Positions 60,636 through 64,000 of a DNA stretch of 64,000 nucleotides are shown in pieces. This stretch comes from Pseudonocardia sp. SCN 73-27 (GTDB lineage Bacteria > Actinomycetota > Actinomycetes > Mycobacteriales > Pseudonocardiaceae): the NCBI GenBank assembly GCA_001725415.1, contig MEGH01000003.1, positions 104,185-168,184 on the forward strand, in the 5' to 3' direction. Each line of letters starts with the position of its first letter. The stretch's first letter is position 1. Under the pieces are notes generated by a model. The model was not told the origin of the DNA. It made no database searches and was given only the letters and a program-made list of their open reading frames with translations. The translations under genes were made by a program, and so were the position numbers.

Positions 60636-61769
60636 TCAGGACTTGCGCAGGCCAGCGTCGACCATCAACGGGACGATCTGTTCATTGAACTGCTCGATGC
60701 CGGCCGCATAGTCGAGCCAGCTCAAGGCGACCCCATCCACGCCGATGGCCCGGAGCTCCGCAAGCTTCTCGACGATCATCTCAGGCGTACCGATGAGGGG
60801 GTAAGCACCCCAGGACGCGGTCAACCCGCGTGCCATCGCCCGATACGCATCGGTTGGCCACGACTTTGCCACGCCACCGATCAGCTGTTCGATCAGATTG
60901 TCGGCAGCGACGACATCGCCGAGTTCGTCCACGAAGTGGTCGTGGAAGCGATTGGCCTCCGCCTCGGTGTCGGCACACACCACGTACGCGGTGGAGATGA
61001 CGCCGATCTCCCGTCCGTGTCCTTCTGCGAGTCGCCGCAGGTCTGCACCCATCTTCGCCAGCGGTCCGATCTCGGGATAGGCCTGGAACCCGAAGTCCGC
61101 GTGCCGCGCTGCGAAGGCCATCCCCTCGGGGGACAGGCCCGCCTGAACAATCACCGGCTGGTGAACGGGCATCGGCGACAGCGACGCGTCTTTGGCTGAG
61201 TAATGATCACCGCTGAAGTTGAACGGCTCGGGCTCCGACCACAACCGGCGGACAAGCGTCGTCCACTCGTCCGCCATCGCGTACCGCGCGTCGTGATCAG
61301 GGATCTTCTTACCGAACATGGCCATCTCGGCCTCGTTCCACCCCGCGACGATGTTCAGACCGAACCGGCCGCCTCCGATGTTGTCGATCGTCGCACCCTG
61401 CTTTGCCGCGACCAGCGGTTCGAAGAGTAATGAATGCGCGGTCGCGAGGACGTGAATGTGCTCGGTCACCGCGGTGAGACCGGCCGCCCAGGTGAAGACC
61501 TCGTATTGGGCTCCGACCGGGTCGCTCGCCCCGCCCAGACCCCTCCACCGCCCGAGGGGGATCAGAAACTCCCAACCAGACCTGTCCGCTGCCTGTGCAA
61601 GTGCGACCTGCTCCTGCCAGGTCGGGACGATGCGGTTGTGCGGATAGGTACTGAGCGAGGGCCCGCCTTTGCAGTTCATGGCGAACAGGCCGATCTTCAT
61701 CGCGTTCTCGTTGCGAAGCGGGCCACCCATGGGTGGGGCCTTCGATTCGGCCGGTGCGGACGACGTCAT
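60636..61769 (-). CDS. LLM-class flavin-dependent monooxygenase
   Basis: The protein has 377 residues of the bacterial-luciferase-like TIM barrel. MKIGLFAMNCKGGPSLST (strand 1), WQEQVALAQAADRSGWEFLIPLGRWRG, HIHVLATAHSLLFEPLVAAKQGATIDNIGGGRFGLNIVAGWNEAEMAMFG and HQPVIVQAGLSPEGMAFAARHADFGF are hallmarks of the SfnG/NtaA/RutA-type group. It uses FMNH2 from a separate reductase and O2 to oxygenate, often cleaving a C-S, C-N or ring bond. A second ATG (KIGLF) is 23 codons in. An island operator lies 29 bp upstream. Confidence 0.87.
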   Translation of the reverse strand: MTSSAPAESKAPPMGGPLRNENAMKIGLFAMNCKGGPSLSTYPHNRIVPTWQEQVALAQAADRSGWEFLIPLGRWRGLGGASDPVGAQYEVFTWAAGLTAVTEHIHVLATAHSLLFEPLVAAKQGATIDNIGGGRFGLNIVAGWNEAEMAMFGKKIPDHDARYAMADEWTTLVRRLWSEPEPFNFSGDHYSAKDASLSPMPVHQPVIVQAGLSPEGMAFAARHADFGFQAYPEIGPLAKMGADLRRLAEGHGREIGVISTAYVVCADTEAEANRFHDHFVDELGDVVAADNLIEQLIGGVAKSWPTDAYRAMARGLTASWGAYPLIGTPEMIVEKLAELRAIGVDGVALSWLDYAAGIEQFNEQIVPLMVDAGLRKS

Positions 61770-61796
61770 GGTGGTCTCCCTCGCCTCCGTGAACTG

Positions 61797-61816
61797 TCGC
61801 TCCTATAATTAGAGCG
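61797..61816. promoter_or_regulatory. Island operator, near-palindromic, before the LLM gene
   Basis: TCGCTCCTATAATTAGAGCG: the outer CGCTC and GAGCG are inverted, and the TCGCTC-N5-ATTA spacing matches 29531 and 59564. It lies 28-47 bases upstream of the LLM monooxygenase start (61769, minus strand). Confidence 0.6.
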
Positions 61817-61892
61817 CCCGGCAGATTGAAGCATGAAGCGGCCTCGCGCTCAACGCCTTCCCCACATGTGCTGTTCCGAGCCGTGTACTTTA

Positions 61893-61911
61893 CGCTCCTA
61901 AGATAGACCTG
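61893..61911. promoter_or_regulatory. Island operator before SDR at 61938
   Basis: CGCTCCTAAGATAGACCTG; it matches the minus-strand P450 site CGCTCCTAAAATTAACCTC at 16 of 19 bases. It lies 27-45 bases upstream of the ATG at 61938. With 61797 it makes the two divergent genes share two sites about 95 bp apart. Confidence 0.6.
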
Positions 61912-61937
61912 GTTCTAACCATGAGGGGTCGCCACCG

Positions 61938-62702
61938 ATGAGCACTGCCGTAGCGCGTGATCTGTTCTCCGTGTCCGGAAAGGTTGTTGTCGTCACCGGA
62001 GGCGGACGTGGGTTGGGCGAGATGATCGCGCGCGGTTTTGTCGAGCGCGGCGCCCTGGTCCACATCGTCGGCAGGGATGCGGACCGGCTCGCTGCGACAG
62101 CCGAACGCCTCGCCGCACTCGGCAGCTGTCGCGCGATCGCTGCCGATCTCGCGACCCCGGCGGGCATGGACGAGGTGGCCGCCGCACTCGCTGCCGAGGA
62201 GCGGGTGCATGTCCTGGTCAACAACGCCGGGGCGAACGCACGCGGAGAGGTCGACACGTACCCGGAGTCGGCCTTCGACGATCTCTTCGCTGTGAACGTC
62301 AAACCCGTTTTCGGTCTGGTACAGCGCTTGCTGCCCGCACTTCGCGCTGCCGCGACGCCCGACGAGCCAGCACGCGTCATCAACATCGGCTCGGTCGTCG
62401 GGCTCAAGCCGTCCGGTCGCGGCTTCGCCTACTCGACGACGAAAGCAGCCGTCCATGCGTTGACCCAGCACCTCGCCCTGGTTCTCGGCCCCGAGTCGAT
62501 CACGGTCAATGCGATCGCGCCCGGACCGTTCGAGACCGACCTGATGGCCGGCCGGATGGCTCCGATCGTCGAGCGCACCGCGCTGAGGCGAGCGGGTACC
62601 GATGCCGACCTGATCGGCACGGCCGTCTTCCTGTCGTCACGAGCCGGCGCGTTCGTCCACGGTGTCGTCCTCCCCGTCGACGGAGGCCTGGCGATCGCGT
62701 GA
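61938..62702 (+). CDS. Short-chain dehydrogenase/reductase (RhlG-like)
   Basis: The protein has 254 residues: DLFSVSGKVVVVTGGGRGLGEMIARGF with the cofactor loop, VGRDADR after strand 2 (Arg favouring NADPH), NNAGANARG, Ser in NIGSVVGLK, YSTTKAAVHALT and VDGG. The insertion LLPALRAAATPDEPARV between strands 4 and 5 is as in RhlG-like SDRs. It is divergent from the LLM monooxygenase and shares its operators, so both are probably induced together. Confidence 0.88.
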   Translation: MSTAVARDLFSVSGKVVVVTGGGRGLGEMIARGFVERGALVHIVGRDADRLAATAERLAALGSCRAIAADLATPAGMDEVAAALAAEERVHVLVNNAGANARGEVDTYPESAFDDLFAVNVKPVFGLVQRLLPALRAAATPDEPARVINIGSVVGLKPSGRGFAYSTTKAAVHALTQHLALVLGPESITVNAIAPGPFETDLMAGRMAPIVERTALRRAGTDADLIGTAVFLSSRAGAFVHGVVLPVDGGLAIA

Positions 62703-62918
62703 CCAACCGGCGACCCCGGCGTCATGCCGGCGGCCTGCGGGGCGCGAGCCCGTGGCCCAGTTGGAAACGGCCTTTCCGCGGCTGCCGGATGCCTGCTGGT
62801 AGGCCGGCGGCCGGTCGATCCAGGGCGGTGTCGCGCCAGGCCGGCTCCCTCGTGACGCCGGGCCGCACCCCACCGGCTGGGTGGACCGGGGGGCGGGCCC
62901 GTCCTTCACGCTGCCGGA

Positions 62919-63917
62919 TCACCCCAGGGGGAAGACCTTCTGAGCGTTCCCCGACAGCACGGCTGCCTTCTCGTCATCAGACAGGAAGTCGAATCCTTCG
63001 ATGACAGGCCGGATGTCGTCGAAGTCCCGACCGGTTGCCGGGTCCGGCGCAGTGCCGCTCCCCGGGCGTTCGGTGCCGAACAGGCACCTGTCTGCGCCGA
63101 CCGTGCGCAGCAGCAACTCCAGCGACAACGGACTGTGCAGCACGGTGTCGAACCACAGCCGTCGAAGGCTCTCGTCGAAGGTCTCGTTGAGTCGCTGGCC
63201 CTTGTTGAGATTCGGGTGCGCACGCGCCGCGCGCCAACGGCCGATCTGATAGGGAACCGAACCGCCGCCGTGCGCCACGATCAGCTTCAGCTCCGGGTAA
63301 CGGATGAAGACCTCGGAGTTGAGCAGCGACAGGATGGCGATGCTTTCCTCGGTCACGAAGTGCTCACTGTAGGTTTCGCGGCCGTTGCGGCATGCCCCGG
63401 AGTGGATCAGCGCCGGGATACCGAGCTCGATCAGTGCCTCGTACACCGGATACCAGAAAGGGTCGCCCAGGGGTGGAACGGTGCCGATGCCCTCTGCCGG
63501 ATCGGGGTTCAGGACCGCGCCGACGGAGCCGAGGTCGGTGACGGTCTTGCGCAGGTTGTCCGCCCAGTCCTGCGGGGTCAGCTCGAGGGACTGGGGCATG
63601 GCCGCCACCCCGGCGAGGCGACCCGGGAACTGGGCCACCTGCCTGGCGATCGCATCGTTCACCGCGGCAGTCCACCACTCCACGACTCGGGCCGGCGTCG
63701 CCGAGTGAGCGGTGTGGTACGGCCTGGGCGAGATCAGCTGGACATCGGTGCCGACCCCGTCCATCACCGCGATCGTCCGGTCCCCGAAATCCTTGAGACG
63801 GGAGTCGGTCAGACCGGCACCGTTGTGACCGTGCGCACCGCCCGAGCACATCAATTGGGCCTGGTAGGCGTACAGCTCCGCCGGTGCGTTGACGTGGGCG
63901 TGCGCGTCGATGATCAT
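62919..63917 (-). CDS. Amidohydrolase family 2 (ACMSD/LigJ-like) protein
   Basis: The protein has 332 residues with CAGGAG 8 bases before the ATG. The metal-dependent TIM barrel has HAHV (residues about 5-8), ALIHSGAC (His about 170) and LIVAHGGGSVPYQIGR (His about 215). The late FGTERPGSGTAPDPATGRDFDD segment resembles 4-oxalomesaconate hydratase (LigJ)/ACMSD relatives, with Glu in place of the usual Asp. These enzymes hydrate, decarboxylate or hydrolyse ring-cleavage dicarboxylates. The 216-bp gap to the convergent SDR holds no recognisable gene, and the last 83 bases of the window are upstream sequence without a clear feature. Confidence 0.83.
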   Translation of the reverse strand: MIIDAHAHVNAPAELYAYQAQLMCSGGAHGHNGAGLTDSRLKDFGDRTIAVMDGVGTDVQLISPRPYHTAHSATPARVVEWWTAAVNDAIARQVAQFPGRLAGVAAMPQSLELTPQDWADNLRKTVTDLGSVGAVLNPDPAEGIGTVPPLGDPFWYPVYEALIELGIPALIHSGACRNGRETYSEHFVTEESIAILSLLNSEVFIRYPELKLIVAHGGGSVPYQIGRWRAARAHPNLNKGQRLNETFDESLRRLWFDTVLHSPLSLELLLRTVGADRCLFGTERPGSGTAPDPATGRDFDDIRPVIEGFDFLSDDEKAAVLSGNAQKVFPLG

Positions 63918-64000
63918 CTTGTCTCCTGAGGGGATGAGGCCGGAAGGCCGACCTGATGGCGGAGGACGACCGGCCCACCCGTAACGGCTGATCGCCGCAC

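Noticed and set aside
62703-62918. Open frames between the SDR and amidohydrolase considered as a small gene
   Set aside because: No ribosome site, no recognisable domain, and Arg/Pro-rich composition in all frames.
1-64000. tRNA, rRNA, CRISPR arrays, insertion sequences and att sites
   Set aside because: I looked for CCA-ended cloverleaf-like stretches, regular short direct repeats and transposase motifs, and found none I could support. No flanking repeat marking the island ends was seen.

Overview
The window is 64 kb of very GC-rich DNA with GTG/TTG starts, lipoprotein-rich secretomes, SARP/AfsR, DUF418, glycerol and mycofactocin-coupled gene families typical of high-GC Actinobacteria. Gene content (kynurenine genes, deazaflavin-dependent reductase, mycofactocin-type SDRs) fits a Pseudonocardia-like member of the Pseudonocardiaceae; this is inference, as there is no rRNA or other marker here. 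I saw no tRNA, rRNA, CRISPR array or intact insertion sequence.

Left part (1-24.7 kb), housekeeping-like. It opens inside an AfsR-type regulator. A set of cell-envelope hydrolases follows: a translationally coupled trio (alpha/beta hydrolase lipoprotein, beta-lactamase-fold serine hydrolase lipoprotein, HExxH membrane protein), then on the other strand a TAP-type peptidase-like lipoprotein and a membrane-anchored BAAT-type hydrolase. Next come a deazaflavin-dependent reductase coupled to an FAD monooxygenase, a DedA protein, a PQQ-type sugar dehydrogenase lipoprotein and an ABM monooxygenase. The glycerol locus holds an IclR regulator and one glycerol kinase on the minus strand, divergent from glpF-glpK-glpD. 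kynA-kynU (tryptophan to anthranilate) and a deacetylase/beta-propeller lipoprotein pair close this part. Two copies of a long palindrome (core GTGAGTGGCGTTA) sit at gene ends at 13.4 and 20.4 kb.

Right part (about 24.8-64 kb), a catabolic island. It contains a MarR-MFS pair, an MHS-family permease, TetR, MarR and GntR/FadR regulators, seven intact short-chain dehydrogenases (two of the mycofactocin-coupled type), two branched-chain-amino-acid-type ABC importers with different gene fusions, and many catabolic enzymes: ICL/PEP-mutase-type lyase, EthD, SnoaL-like, Gfo/Idh/MocA, TcuA-like flavoprotein, NDP-forming acyl-CoA synthetase, aldehyde dehydrogenase, MmgE/PrpD, isochorismatase-type hydrolase, zinc alcohol dehydrogenase, cytochrome P450, flavin (LLM) monooxygenase and an amidohydrolase. 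A plus-strand operon (35.5-48.2 kb) and a minus-strand operon (59.5-48.3 kb) converge on a terminator at 48.2 kb. The second importer's LivF ATPase is frameshifted, and decayed EthD and SDR copies lie in the island.

The main new observation is that AT-rich intergenic sites across the island share an operator-like motif, roughly CGCTCCTAAAATTAACCT. It occurs upstream of the P450, the GntR gene itself, the LLM monooxygenase, an SDR, the TcuA-like flavoprotein and the MHS permease. The island may therefore be one regulon for uptake and oxidation of an unknown carboxylated or terpenoid/aromatic compound. The substrate cannot be told from sequence alone.
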